Assembly: GCA_902791165.1 (NCBI GenBank)
Contig: CADAVB010000041.1
Span: 3,422-52,835 of the forward strand
Source: an uncultured Bacteroidia bacterium
Lineage (GTDB): Bacteria; Bacteroidota; Bacteroidia; Bacteroidales; F082
Length of the DNA stretch: 49,414 nt
Reading direction: 5' to 3'
The notes under the pieces: model-generated
What the model saw: the letters and a program-made list of their open reading frames with translations, nothing else
Database searches by the model: none
Told to the model about the DNA's origin: nothing
Part shown: positions 29,566 through 37,739 of the stretch, piece by piece
Layout of the letters: each line of letters begins with the position of its first letter
Position numbering within the stretch: the first letter of the stretch is position 1
Made by a program: the position numbers and the translations under genes

Positions 29566-31425
29566 ATGAAAAAAGTATCTTTACTTTCATTGGCCGCCGC
29601 CTTGTTGATGGGCGGAAGCCTCATGGCACAAGAGCCTCAAGTGCTGATCAGCGATCAGTTTGAGGAGTACACTGTCGGCAACAAGATTGCTGTCGAATCA
29701 GCCGCAGCCGGTCACGACTGGTGGACCACGTGGAGCAATGCTCCTGGTGGTGCCGAAGACGGTGTCATCGCCGAATTCAATGGTACCAAGTGCGGTTACC
29801 TCACCTACGGCGTTGACCAAGTCCTGTTGCTTGGTGACGAACAAAGCGGTATCTACGACCTTGAGTTCGACATCCTCATCCCCAACGGCAAGAACGGCTA
29901 CTTCAACATCCTTCACAACTTTGCCGGTAGCGGTAGCACCTGGGCCTTGGAAAGCTATCTGCACATGTCGGGCAGCAGCACTTCTGCTCCTGGCACCGGT
30001 ATGATTCACGCTGGTGGCGCCAATGCTGCCACTTTCACCTGCGTGTATGACGCTTGGATGCACTTCCGCCTCCATGTGGACACCGACAACGACGTGGCCG
30101 AGTACTACTACACCGCCCCGGGCGAAAGCGAACAGATGATTCACACTTGGCAATGGAGCCTCAACAGCCAAGGCTCTGCCACCGTCGGCAGAAAGCTGGC
30201 TGCCATGGACTTCTTCCCGCCCCAAAACGCTGCCAACTCCGAGTACTACCTCGACAACTTCAGCTTCACCAAGCTCAGCGGCGAATCCATCGCTCACCTC
30301 ACCTTCGATCCTGAAAACATTGAAGTTGAAATCGAAGCCGATGAAATGACAACCGCCGAATTGACCATCTCCAACGCCGAAGGCACCACCATCGGCGAAT
30401 GGTGCGGTTGGATCGACTTCGGTCAAACCCAAGGCGGCACAGCTGTCCAATCCGTGAACTACGACAGAGAACCGGGTGCCGAATCCAGCCTCGTGGGCTA
30501 CAACCTCGAAAACCCCACCATCTACGAATTGGCAGCCATGTTCCCGGCTTCCGCCTACGGCGGCGCCGTGATGGGTACCTTGATTACCTCTGCCCAATAC
30601 CCCTTCTTCAGCAGCAGCACCACCCAATCCATCGGCATCGAACCTAACACCGATGTGACTTTCCGCATCTACCGTCAAGGCATGTTCGGACAACCTGGTG
30701 ACGTTCTCGCAGAAAAGGTGATTCCCTACAACCAAGTGGTTTCCGACGACTGGACCATTGCCACCTTCGACGAACCTGTCGCTCTGACCGGTTTCGACGT
30801 GTGGGTCGGTGTTGAATTCACCCATGCCGTGGGCGGCTATCCGCTCAGCTTCGACGGACAAGCTCCTCACAACCCCAATGGCGTTTACATCCGCACTGGC
30901 GGTGGCGGCGCTTTCGAAGAAATGCAAGGCTCTGAAGACTACGGCAACTACCACATCCGCATGACCTGCCAAGGTGCTCCCGTGCAGGGTGCTTGGGCTA
31001 CCATGAACAAGCAAAACGGCTCCATCGCCATCGGCCAAAGCGACGAGGTGACCATCTCCCTCAACTCCTTCGGCCTTGAAGAAAACAGCGCCTATGAAGC
31101 CAAAGTCATTTTTGTGACCAACGATCCCGATAACGAGGAAGTGGTTATCCCGTTGGTGATGAAGGTCGGTACGGTTTCCATCGCCGAAAACGAAAACCAA
31201 CTCGCCAATATCTATCCCAACCCTGCCACCACCACCGTTACGCTTGAAGGTGACAACCTCAACAGCGTGGCCATCTACAATGTGGCTGGACAACTCGTTC
31301 GCGTTGTGAAGCTCGAAAGCCTCATCAACAACATCAACCTTGATGTTGAGGCTGGCGTCTATTTCTTCAGCGTCTATGACAACAACGGCAACAGCAGCGT
31401 GCAGCGCGTGGTTATCACCAAGTAA
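29566..31425 (+). CDS. Secreted T9SS cargo protein with jelly-roll domain
   Basis: The 619-residue protein has a signal peptide (cleavage near SLMAQ). A laminin-G/MAM-like jelly-roll part (~25-245) contains GYFNILHNFAG and YYLDNFSFTKL, followed by Ig-like strands with BACON-like features (~250-540). A type IX type-A sorting domain (~540-619) has YPNP at 550-553, GVYFFSV and the final QRVVITK. It is probably exported by T9SS to the surface. Ligand or substrate unknown; no catalytic motif was seen. It is transcribed alone from 29486-29493 and ended by a double terminator. Confidence 0.82.
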   Translation: MKKVSLLSLAAALLMGGSLMAQEPQVLISDQFEEYTVGNKIAVESAAAGHDWWTTWSNAPGGAEDGVIAEFNGTKCGYLTYGVDQVLLLGDEQSGIYDLEFDILIPNGKNGYFNILHNFAGSGSTWALESYLHMSGSSTSAPGTGMIHAGGANAATFTCVYDAWMHFRLHVDTDNDVAEYYYTAPGESEQMIHTWQWSLNSQGSATVGRKLAAMDFFPPQNAANSEYYLDNFSFTKLSGESIAHLTFDPENIEVEIEADEMTTAELTISNAEGTTIGEWCGWIDFGQTQGGTAVQSVNYDREPGAESSLVGYNLENPTIYELAAMFPASAYGGAVMGTLITSAQYPFFSSSTTQSIGIEPNTDVTFRIYRQGMFGQPGDVLAEKVIPYNQVVSDDWTIATFDEPVALTGFDVWVGVEFTHAVGGYPLSFDGQAPHNPNGVYIRTGGGGAFEEMQGSEDYGNYHIRMTCQGAPVQGAWATMNKQNGSIAIGQSDEVTISLNSFGLEENSAYEAKVIFVTNDPDNEEVVIPLVMKVGTVSIAENENQLANIYPNPATTTVTLEGDNLNSVAIYNVAGQLVRVVKLESLINNINLDVEAGVYFFSVYDNNGNSSVQRVVITK

Positions 31426-31444
31426 GCCAACTGTTGTTCAAATG

Positions 31445-31479
31445 CAAAAAAACCGCTCCATTTTGGGGCGGTTTTTTTT
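31445..31479 (+). terminator. Rho-independent terminator after T9SS cargo gene
   Basis: AAAAAAACCGC pairs with GCGGTTTTTTTT around a CCATTTT loop, giving a stem flanked by A and T runs. Confidence 0.8.
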
Positions 31480-31488
31480 GTGCCCTAC

Positions 31489-31521
31489 AAAAAAATCCCG
31501 CCCAAATGAGCGGGATTTTTT
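31489..31521 (-). terminator. Bidirectional terminator between T9SS gene and korB
   Basis: Perfect 7-bp stem ATCCCGC (31495-31501) with GCGGGAT (31510-31516), with A and T runs on the two sides. It serves the leftward kor operon, and possibly the rightward gene as well. Confidence 0.8.
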
Positions 31522-31541
31522 CATCTATTGCCGATAGGCCA

Positions 31542-32573
31542 TCAATCAATCGTCCATGTCGAGCCGCTGTTCAGCAGGTCGTCCATGTTCTTGATCTTCG
31601 AGGCGGCCTTTTCCTTCTCGATGACCTGTTCGAGGCTGTCGTTGAAGGTTGGGGCTTTCACATCGCGTATGACGCCGATGGCCACGGGGAAATGAGGCGG
31701 CATCATGTGTGCCAACATCATGTGGACACCCGTGTCTTCGGTGGTCTTGTCGTGGACGAGCAAATCCTTCTCAGTGATGCCGTTCTCGCCGATGGTGACC
31801 ACTTCAAGCTGGTTGCCGTTCAGACGGATACCCTTGTCGCGGTTCTTGCCGAAAATGAGCGGCTGGCCATGGACGCACTTCACTTGCATGTCGTCGCGGA
31901 CGTCCTTGCCGGTGATGTTTTCATGCACGCCGTCGGAGAAAATCATGCAGTTTTGCAGGACCTCGGTCACGGCGATGCCGTCGTGCTTGTACGACTCCAT
32001 GAAGATTTCACTCAGTTCCTTCGGGTTGATGTCCACGCCACGAGCGAAGAAAGTAGCCTTGGCACCGATGGCGAGTTCGCCAGGGTTGAACGGGTCTTCG
32101 TAGGTGCCTTGCGGCGAGGTCTTGGTCTTCGTGCCACGGAAGGTGCAGGGCGAGAACTGACCCTTGGTCATGCCGTAGATACGGTTGTTGAACAGGATCA
32201 GGTTGATGTCAATGTTGCGACGGCAGGCGTGGATGAAGTGGTTGCCACCGATGGCGGTGCAGTCGCCGTCACCAGTGATCATCCACACGCTGAGGTTCGG
32301 GTTGGCTAACTTCACGCCTGTGGCGGCGGCAGCAGCACGACCGTGGATGCTATGGAAACCGTAGGTGTTCATGTAGTAGGGGAAGCGCGAGGAGCAGCCG
32401 ATGCCGCTGACCACGACGATGTCTTCCTTCTTCTTACCCAACTTCGGGAAAATGTCTTGAACAGCCTTCAGGATGGCGTGGTCACCACAACCGGGGCACC
32501 ATTTCACCACCTGATCGCTAGCGAAATCGGCTTTCGTCAATTCAACTTGATTTTCGATATTCTGATTTTCCAT
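31542..32573 (-). CDS. korB: 2-oxoacid:ferredoxin oxidoreductase, beta (TPP) subunit
   Basis: The 343-residue protein has the TPP-binding beta-subunit pattern: KWCPGCGDHA (24-33), GIGCSSRFP, and the TPP/Mg motif GDGD (101-104) with NN (129-130). With the alpha/gamma subunit it oxidatively decarboxylates a 2-oxoacid (2-oxoglutarate by similarity to KorAB; substrate not proven) to the acyl-CoA, passing electrons to ferredoxin in the cytoplasm. It follows korA by 7 bases, so they form one operon. A divergent 2[4Fe-4S] ferredoxin gene lies beyond korA and may be the electron acceptor. Confidence 0.9.
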   Translation of the reverse strand: MENQNIENQVELTKADFASDQVVKWCPGCGDHAILKAVQDIFPKLGKKKEDIVVVSGIGCSSRFPYYMNTYGFHSIHGRAAAAATGVKLANPNLSVWMITGDGDCTAIGGNHFIHACRRNIDINLILFNNRIYGMTKGQFSPCTFRGTKTKTSPQGTYEDPFNPGELAIGAKATFFARGVDINPKELSEIFMESYKHDGIAVTEVLQNCMIFSDGVHENITGKDVRDDMQVKCVHGQPLIFGKNRDKGIRLNGNQLEVVTIGENGITEKDLLVHDKTTEDTGVHMMLAHMMPPHFPVAIGVIRDVKAPTFNDSLEQVIEKEKAASKIKNMDDLLNSGSTWTID

Positions 32574-32580
32574 AGTCGTA

Positions 32581-34422
32581 TTATTTTAAAAGGTCGTTAA
32601 ACTTAGCCTCCAGCTCGCCGATGGTGAACGGCAGGCCCATCACCTTATTGAATTGCTCGCACTTGTATTCGGGGAAGTTCATGCGCAGGTACTTGGCGAA
32701 CTGGCCGCGGTTGATTTCGCAGACCACAATCTTCTTGTGGCCTTGCAGCACTTCCTCAGTGTTGCGCGGCAGCGGCATGATGTAATCGAAGTGGGCATGG
32801 GCGATGCTCTTGCCTTCTTCCATCAGGCTTTCGACGGCGGTGCGGACGGTGCCGAAGGTGCCGCCCCAGCTCACCACGAGCAGGTCGGCGTTCTTGTCGC
32901 CATAGATTTCCTGCAACGGGATGTCGTTGGCCACGCGGTTGATTTTCTCCTCACGGAGTTCGGTCATAATCTGGTGGTTTTCAGGATTGGTCGAAAGGTT
33001 GCCCTTGCCGTTTTCCTTTTCCAGACCGCCGACGCGGTGACGCAAGCCAGGCGTGCCCGGAATGGCCCATTCGCGGCGAAGCCATTTCTCGTCGCGGCGG
33101 TAAGGCTGATAGTTCGGGTCGTCGGCCTTGGCCAAAGGTGCGGTGATGCTCGGCATGTCGGCCATGCGCGGGATGCGGAACACCTCGGAGCCATTGCCCA
33201 AGGAACCATCGCTGAGCATGATGACGGGAGTCATGTGCTCGACGGCGATGCGGGCGGCTTCGAAAGCGCTATAGAAGCATCCGGCGGAGCTGCGGGCGGC
33301 GATGACCACGAGCGGAGCGTCGCCATTGCGGCCATAAAGGGCCTGCATGAGGTCGCTCTGTTCCATCTTGGTCGGCAGACCCGTGGACGGACCGCCACGC
33401 TGCACGTCAATGATAACCAACGGAAGCTCGGTCATCACGGCAAGGCCAAGGGCTTCGCTCTTCAGCGAGAGGCCGGGGCCAGAGGTCGTCGTCACGGCGA
33501 GGCAGCCTGTGTAGGCCGCGCCAATCGACGACATGATGCCGGCGATTTCGTCCTCGGCTTGGTAAGCCTTGACGCCCAAGTTCTTGAATTTCGTGAGTTC
33601 AGCAAGAATATCAGTTGCAGGAGTGATGGGATACGAGCCGAGGAAGAGCTGGAGTCCCGACTTTTCGGCGGCGGCCATCAAACCCCAAGCAGCGGCGGTG
33701 TTGCCCGTGATGTTGCGGTATTTGCCCTTTTCAAGGTCGGCAGCTTCCACCTTATAAGTATTGGTGAACAGTTCCCAAGTGTCAGCGTAGTGGTAACCGG
33801 CATCGAGGACGGTGCGGTTGGCCTTGATCACTTGGTCCTTGCCCTTGAACTTGGTCTCGAAGTAGGAATACACGGTGTCCAATTCGCGGTTGAAGAGGTA
33901 CATCACGATGCCGAGGGCAAACATGTTCTTCGACTTGAGCATGGCTTTGTTGTCCATGCCGAAGTCTTTCAGGGCTTCCTTGGTGAGTTCCGAAATCGGG
34001 GCCTTCACGACTTGGTAGTCGGCTAGGGTGCCATCAACCGTCGGGTCGTCGGCATAGCCGGCCTTTTCAAGAGCCTTGTCGGTCATCGAGTCGGAGTCGA
34101 GGATGATGATGGTTCCGGGACGGAGCCAACGCATGTTCGCCTTGATGGAGGCAGGGTTCATGGCAACCAGCACGTCGCAGAGGTCGCCCGTGGTGTGGAC
34201 CGGTTTGTGTCCGAAGTGCACTTGGAAACCTGATACGCCAGCCACCGTGCCTTGCGGCGGACGGATTTCAGCCGGATAGTCCGGGAAGGTGGCGAAGTCG
34301 TTTCCAGCAAACGCTGTGGAATCCGAAAAGAGATTTCCGGTAAGTTGCATTCCATCGCCCGAGTCGCCAGAAAAACGGATGACGACGTGCTCAAGCGCTA
34401 CAACTTTACTTTTTGCTGTCAT
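32581..34422 (-). CDS. korA: 2-oxoacid:ferredoxin oxidoreductase, fused gamma-alpha subunit
   Basis: The 613-residue protein is a fusion. An N-terminal gamma domain has IRFSGDSGDGMQLTG (15-29), followed by the alpha subunit with the pyrimidine-binding part TTTSGPGLSLKSEALG and RGGPSTGLPTKMEQSD, and the C-terminal transketolase-like domain with VVSWGGTFG. It pairs with KorB to form the catalytic unit of 2-oxoglutarate:ferredoxin oxidoreductase, which feeds succinyl-CoA formation or reductive carboxylation depending on redox state. The 332-base upstream gap holds two candidate minus-7 boxes and the divergent ferredoxin promoter. Confidence 0.9.
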   Translation of the reverse strand: MTAKSKVVALEHVVIRFSGDSGDGMQLTGNLFSDSTAFAGNDFATFPDYPAEIRPPQGTVAGVSGFQVHFGHKPVHTTGDLCDVLVAMNPASIKANMRWLRPGTIIILDSDSMTDKALEKAGYADDPTVDGTLADYQVVKAPISELTKEALKDFGMDNKAMLKSKNMFALGIVMYLFNRELDTVYSYFETKFKGKDQVIKANRTVLDAGYHYADTWELFTNTYKVEAADLEKGKYRNITGNTAAAWGLMAAAEKSGLQLFLGSYPITPATDILAELTKFKNLGVKAYQAEDEIAGIMSSIGAAYTGCLAVTTTSGPGLSLKSEALGLAVMTELPLVIIDVQRGGPSTGLPTKMEQSDLMQALYGRNGDAPLVVIAARSSAGCFYSAFEAARIAVEHMTPVIMLSDGSLGNGSEVFRIPRMADMPSITAPLAKADDPNYQPYRRDEKWLRREWAIPGTPGLRHRVGGLEKENGKGNLSTNPENHQIMTELREEKINRVANDIPLQEIYGDKNADLLVVSWGGTFGTVRTAVESLMEEGKSIAHAHFDYIMPLPRNTEEVLQGHKKIVVCEINRGQFAKYLRMNFPEYKCEQFNKVMGLPFTIGELEAKFNDLLK

Positions 34423-34469
34423 ATTGCTTTAATTTGGTTATGTTGTTGATTTTACAATAGTTAAAGGGT

Positions 34470-34477
34470 CAAAAGTA
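34470..34477 (-). promoter_or_regulatory. Minus-7 box (TACTTTTG), proximal, for korAB
   Basis: TAnnTTTG match on the minus strand, 47 bases before the korA ATG. Confidence 0.55.
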
Positions 34478-34542
34478 AGTACCAAAAGGATGTTTTGCCA
34501 TGACTTTGAATGCTCACCTTCAACTCTTGTCTTAAATCGCTG

Positions 34543-34550
34543 CAAAAGTA
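34543..34550 (-). promoter_or_regulatory. Minus-7 box (TACTTTTG), distal, for korAB
   Basis: Second TAnnTTTG match, with TTTG 15 bases upstream of it. The korAB operon may use either or both. Confidence 0.5.
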
Positions 34551-34704
34551 CATATAAAAAAGGTGCAAACCGCAGCTTTTCCGATTTTTATTTTTACATT
34601 TAAACGTAAGATTGTTTTGTATTGAAAATCAGTTTCTTGACAAAAACCCTTATTTAGATTGGATAAAAATTATAAAAAAATGAGGTTTGGAATGAAAGTT
34701 GTAG

Positions 34705-34712
34705 TATTTTTG
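34705..34712 (+). promoter_or_regulatory. Minus-7 box (TATTTTTG) for ferredoxin gene
   Basis: TAnnTTTG match 42 bases before the ATG at 34755, with TTTG 15 bases upstream of it. Confidence 0.6.
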
Positions 34713-34754
34713 CGGCACCAAAACTTAAAACTAACTTTTAAAATTAAAAACATT

Positions 34755-34922
34755 ATGGCTTACAAAATCACTGACAGCTGCGTTGCTTGCGGCTCTTGCA
34801 TCGACGAATGCCCTGTGGGCGCTATCACTGAAGGCGACATCTACGTCATCGACGCTGATGCTTGCGTTGGTTGCGGCACTTGCGCCGGCGCTTGCCCGAA
34901 CGAAGCAATCGTTGAGGATTAA
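34755..34922 (+). CDS. 2[4Fe-4S] ferredoxin
   Basis: The start is at 34755 (MAYKITDSC); the longer frame from 34659 passes through the promoter. The 55-residue protein has two CxxCxxCxxxCP cluster motifs (Cys 9, 12, 15, 19 and 37, 40, 43, 47), the clostridial-type low-potential ferredoxin layout. It carries electrons in the cytoplasm. Its divergent position from korAB suggests, but does not prove, that it takes electrons from that enzyme. A terminator follows. Confidence 0.92.
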   Translation: MAYKITDSCVACGSCIDECPVGAITEGDIYVIDADACVGCGTCAGACPNEAIVED

Positions 34923-34948
34923 TCAATGAAAAAACTGCATTAAAAGAA

Positions 34949-34978
34949 GAAAAAGCCTGCAAAAAACAGGCTTTTTTT
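34949..34978 (+). terminator. Rho-independent terminator after ferredoxin gene
   Basis: Stem AAGCCTG (34953-34959) with CAGGCTT (34967-34973), A-rich loop, seven T at the end. Confidence 0.85.
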
Positions 34979-35019
34979 GATTTTTTTGTCGGTTTTTGGA
35001 AGTTTGGCAAAGTATTTGT

Positions 35020-35027
35020 TATCTTTG
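35020..35027 (+). promoter_or_regulatory. Minus-7 box (TATCTTTG) for lipoprotein gene
   Basis: TAnnTTTG match with TTTG 21 bases upstream (34995-34998), close to the known spacing. The leader is about 50 bases. Confidence 0.65.
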
Positions 35028-35086
35028 CAACGTTCTTTGAAACAAAACACTTAAATCACCTAATTATTAATTAAACGTTTTAAAAA

Positions 35087-35922
35087 ATGAAGAAATTAGC
35101 TTTGGCACTGATGTGCCTCGTCAGCGTTGCTTTCTTTGCAAGCTGCGACCCGGAAGTTACCAATCCGGAACCTTCAATCATCATCCTCCAAGAGGACGGT
35201 TATGTTCAAAACAATGACGTGGTTGACTTGAACACGGAAGTCAAGTTTGGCTTCGTGGTTTCTTCCAACGCCACCACCCAAAAGGCTCTCCAAAAGCTGG
35301 TCGTGAGCATCGACGGCACTGAATGGGCCAACCTCACCGACACGTTGAACGGTTTGACCACCTTCACCTACAGAGATGTCGTGAAGTATGAACCTGAAAG
35401 AGATTCTATCGTTGGTGCTTCTGTCATCACTGCCATCGTGACCGACGTGGACGGCAAGACTGCTACCACCACCATCAACCTCCAAATCAACCAACCCGCC
35501 ATTCCGCTGGAAGTCAGGGATTTTGAATGGACAAAGGTCGGCCACAATGTTATGGATCTTGCTTCTTACGGTTTGAAGTGGCATGTTACGGTTTGAAGTG
35601 GCATGAAAACAATTGGAAAAGTCCTTTCACTCACATCTATCCCGCTGACGGATACAAATTGTATGTCCGCGATGGTAACGACTTTGCCAATATCACCAAC
35701 TCAGTTGAATTAGCCAGTTACTACAGCGCCATCCTTGAACAAGGAAACCCTTCTGACGAACAGTATAACAGAATTGACTGCAATGCCAGCGCTAATTATA
35801 ACGATATGCTTGTTACGGTTAATGAAGCGACAGAAGAAATCCAACTTATCCACGTGACTCGTGCTGAGATCACCACTCCTTCTCAAGGAACAAAGATTGT
35901 TATTACTGGTCAATGCAAATAA
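35087..35922 (+). pseudogene. Lipoprotein gene split by a 20-bp tandem duplication
   Basis: The 5-prime frame (35087-35596) begins with a lipoprotein signal peptide (VAFFASC, lipidated C20 followed by D) and an Ig-like domain. It loses frame at two exact copies of a 20-bp unit (35566-35585 and 35586-35605). Removing one copy restores one frame of 271 residues that continues with YGLKWHENNWKSPFTHIYP and ends GTKIVITGQCK at 35922. The intact product would be a two-domain lipoprotein of the inner or outer membrane with no catalytic motif; I do not recognise its function. As written the product stops at residue 169. An assembly error or a real phase-off state cannot be told apart. Confidence 0.8.
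35566..35605. repeat. 20-bp tandem duplication in lipoprotein gene
   Basis: Two adjacent identical 20-bp copies (each starting TTACGG and ending GGCATG). The length of 20 is not a multiple of 3 and shifts the frame. Confidence 0.95.
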
Positions 35923-35948
35923 GAATCCGCAAGGTTTCTGAAAATAAG

Positions 35949-35977
35949 GGTGCGCCTATTGCGGGCGCACCTTTTTT
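35949..35977 (+). terminator. Rho-independent terminator after lipoprotein gene
   Basis: Perfect 8-bp stem GGTGCGCC (35949-35956) with GGCGCACC (35964-35971) and six T. Confidence 0.88.
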
Positions 35978-35994
35978 GTTGCAAGCAAAACAAA

Positions 35995-36092
35995 AATCTG
36001 GGCGGAATCGAACAAAAAATCATCGATTCCGCCCATATTTTATAAAAAAGTGGGCGGTTTTAAAGAAAATTTCTTCGATTCCGCCCGAAATT
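35995..36092. repeat. 98-bp direct repeat D, upstream copy (hairpins D1 and D2)
   Basis: Contains hairpin D1 with perfect 12-bp arms (GGGCGGAATCGA at 36000-36011 and its complement at 36023-36034). Hairpin D2 follows (GGGCGG at 36052-36057, CCGCCC at 36081-36086), with a degenerate inner left arm. It ends just before the minus-7 box of ATPase 3. An equal-length copy without indels lies at 37555-37652. Confidence 0.92.
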
Positions 36093-36095
36093 TAT

Positions 36096-36103
36096 TATTT
36101 TTG
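36096..36103 (+). promoter_or_regulatory. Minus-7 box (TATTTTTG) for ATPase 3
   Basis: TAnnTTTG match 19 bases before the ATG at 36123 and 9 bases after the D2 stem. The right arm of D2 therefore sits over the expected minus-33 site. Confidence 0.65.
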
Positions 36104-36122
36104 CGGCGAAATTGATTTAGTT

Positions 36123-37547
36123 ATGGCTACATTAATAGGAAGAGAAAAAGAAACAGCATTGCTGCGGGAATACATCGGCTCAAACCATGCCGAGTTCATC
36201 GGCCTCTACGGGCGGAGACGTGTCGGGAAAACCTTTCTCATCAACCAAGTGCTAAAAGACGAATTGACGTTTTCCGTTTCCGGGCTACTTTACGGGAAAA
36301 AGTCGGAACAAGTGTCGGCCTTCCAAATCGCGCTGCGCGAATATGGCTACGAGAAACCGCTGTCGTCCAATTGGTTGGAGTTGTTTCATGCCTTGCAAGA
36401 ATTGATGACACAGAAAACAAAAAAAGGCCAGCCTTGTGTCATTTTCATTGACGAACTACCTTGTTTCGACAGGAAAGGAGGTGCTTTCGTGCGGGCTTTG
36501 GGGCAATTTTGGAACACATGGGCTTCTTTGCACGATGAGGTGAAACTCATCGTTTGCGGCAGTGCCACCTCGTGGATGGTGCGCAACATCATCAACAACC
36601 ATGGCGGACTTCACAACCGCTTGACGCACAGCATACACCTTGCGCCATTCACCCTAAAAGAAACCGAGAACTACCTGAACGCCAACGGTTTCCAGTGGAC
36701 ACGCCAAATGACAGCCCAAGCCTATATGATGCTCGGCGGTGTGCCTTACTATCTTAGCCTTTTGAGGAACAACGAAAGCCTCGCCCAAAACATCGACAGG
36801 CTGTGTTTCAGCAAAGGTGGCGAACTGGCTTCGGAATACGAATCGCTATATAAGTCGCTGTTTGACAATGAGAAACCTTATCTGAAAATCATAGCACAAT
36901 TGGCGGCCAATAAAAAAGGCCTCACCCGTGTGGAACTCACCAAGAAACTGAAAATCGCCGACAACGGTCATATCAGCAACCAATTGGAAGACTTGGAAAA
37001 CTGCGACCTCATTCGCCGATACCACACCCGTGAGAAAAAAATCAAGGCGACGGGCGGCATCTTCCAACTCACCGATTTCTTCACACTGTTTCATCTCACA
37101 TTCGCCACCAAACAGTTTGAAGATGAGCAATATTGGCTTCATCACCTCGGCACTCCAACCGTCAATACATGGTATGGCCACGCCTTTGAGCGGCTTTGCA
37201 TGGCGCACATCCCACAAATCAAGAAAGCGCTCAAGATTGATGGCATCGGCACAGAATACTACGCTTGGCGAAGCAAGGCAAAGAACGACAGAACCCAGAT
37301 CGACCTCATCATCGAGCGCGCCGACAAGATGATTAACCTCTGCGAAATCAAATACAGCGAAGGCGCATATCAACTTGACAAAGAGGAGGTTGAGAAAATT
37401 AGGAAACGCCGTTCAGATTTCGTCGAACAGACTGGCACGCGCTGCGGCATCCTCCCAACCCTTATCACCGCCAACGGAGCCTCACAAAACAGTTATGTTT
37501 CGGAAATGGCCTTTCAACTCACGATGGACGACTTGTTTGAAGACTAA
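36123..37547 (+). CDS. ATPase 3: archaeal-type ATPase_2 with DUF234 C-terminus
   Basis: The start is at 36123 (MATLIGREKE). The longer frame from 35913 would translate the hairpin repeats. The 474-residue protein is a paralogue of ATPase 2: Walker A GRRRVGKT, Walker B VIFIDELPCFD, CGSATSWM, and NHGGLHNRLTH. A winged-helix part and a C-terminal PD-(D/E)xK-like pattern follow (QIDLIIERADK then CEIKYS). The shared motifs are nearly identical, while the rest is moderately diverged. It sits alone between exact-length 98-bp direct repeats, so gene plus one repeat would make a 1.56-kb unit. Function of the family is unknown. Confidence 0.9.
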   Translation: MATLIGREKETALLREYIGSNHAEFIGLYGRRRVGKTFLINQVLKDELTFSVSGLLYGKKSEQVSAFQIALREYGYEKPLSSNWLELFHALQELMTQKTKKGQPCVIFIDELPCFDRKGGAFVRALGQFWNTWASLHDEVKLIVCGSATSWMVRNIINNHGGLHNRLTHSIHLAPFTLKETENYLNANGFQWTRQMTAQAYMMLGGVPYYLSLLRNNESLAQNIDRLCFSKGGELASEYESLYKSLFDNEKPYLKIIAQLAANKKGLTRVELTKKLKIADNGHISNQLEDLENCDLIRRYHTREKKIKATGGIFQLTDFFTLFHLTFATKQFEDEQYWLHHLGTPTVNTWYGHAFERLCMAHIPQIKKALKIDGIGTEYYAWRSKAKNDRTQIDLIIERADKMINLCEIKYSEGAYQLDKEEVEKIRKRRSDFVEQTGTRCGILPTLITANGASQNSYVSEMAFQLTMDDLFED

Positions 37548-37554
37548 AAAGCAG

Positions 37555-37652
37555 AATCTGGGCGGAATCGAGCAAAAAATCATCGATTCCGCCCGGATTC
37601 TATAAAAAAGTGGGCGGAATTGAACAAAAAATCATCGATTCCGCCCGAAATT
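37555..37652. repeat. 98-bp direct repeat D, downstream copy (hairpins D3 and D4)
   Basis: Hairpin D3 has perfect 12-bp arms (37560-37571 and 37583-37594). D4 has arms 37612-37623 and 37635-37646 with one G-U pair. The offset to the upstream copy is exactly 1560 bases throughout. Here both hairpins are intact, unlike D2 upstream. Confidence 0.92.
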
Positions 37653-37665
37653 GGGATATTGGTTT

Positions 37666-37735
37666 GTAGGGCCGGCTTATCATGGTGCCGCAAACAAAGT
37701 TCCAGACACGATAGCCACGACTTGACAAGCCCTAC
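37666..37735. repeat. REPIN-like element E3
   Basis: A 70-bp stretch with ends GTAGGGC and GCCCTAC and an imperfect inverted arrangement like E2 near 24.8 kb, more diverged. Confidence 0.55.
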
Positions 37736-37739
37736 AAGA

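Noticed and set aside
29698-31293. 531-codon open frame opposite the T9SS cargo gene
   Set aside because: Antisense shadow; the plus-strand protein has a signal peptide and sorting domain.
32653-34026. 457-codon open frame opposite korA
   Set aside because: Antisense shadow of korA, with low-complexity composition.
35913-36122. N-terminal extension of ATPase 3 by 70 codons
   Set aside because: It would start inside the end of the lipoprotein gene and read through a terminator and both hairpins.
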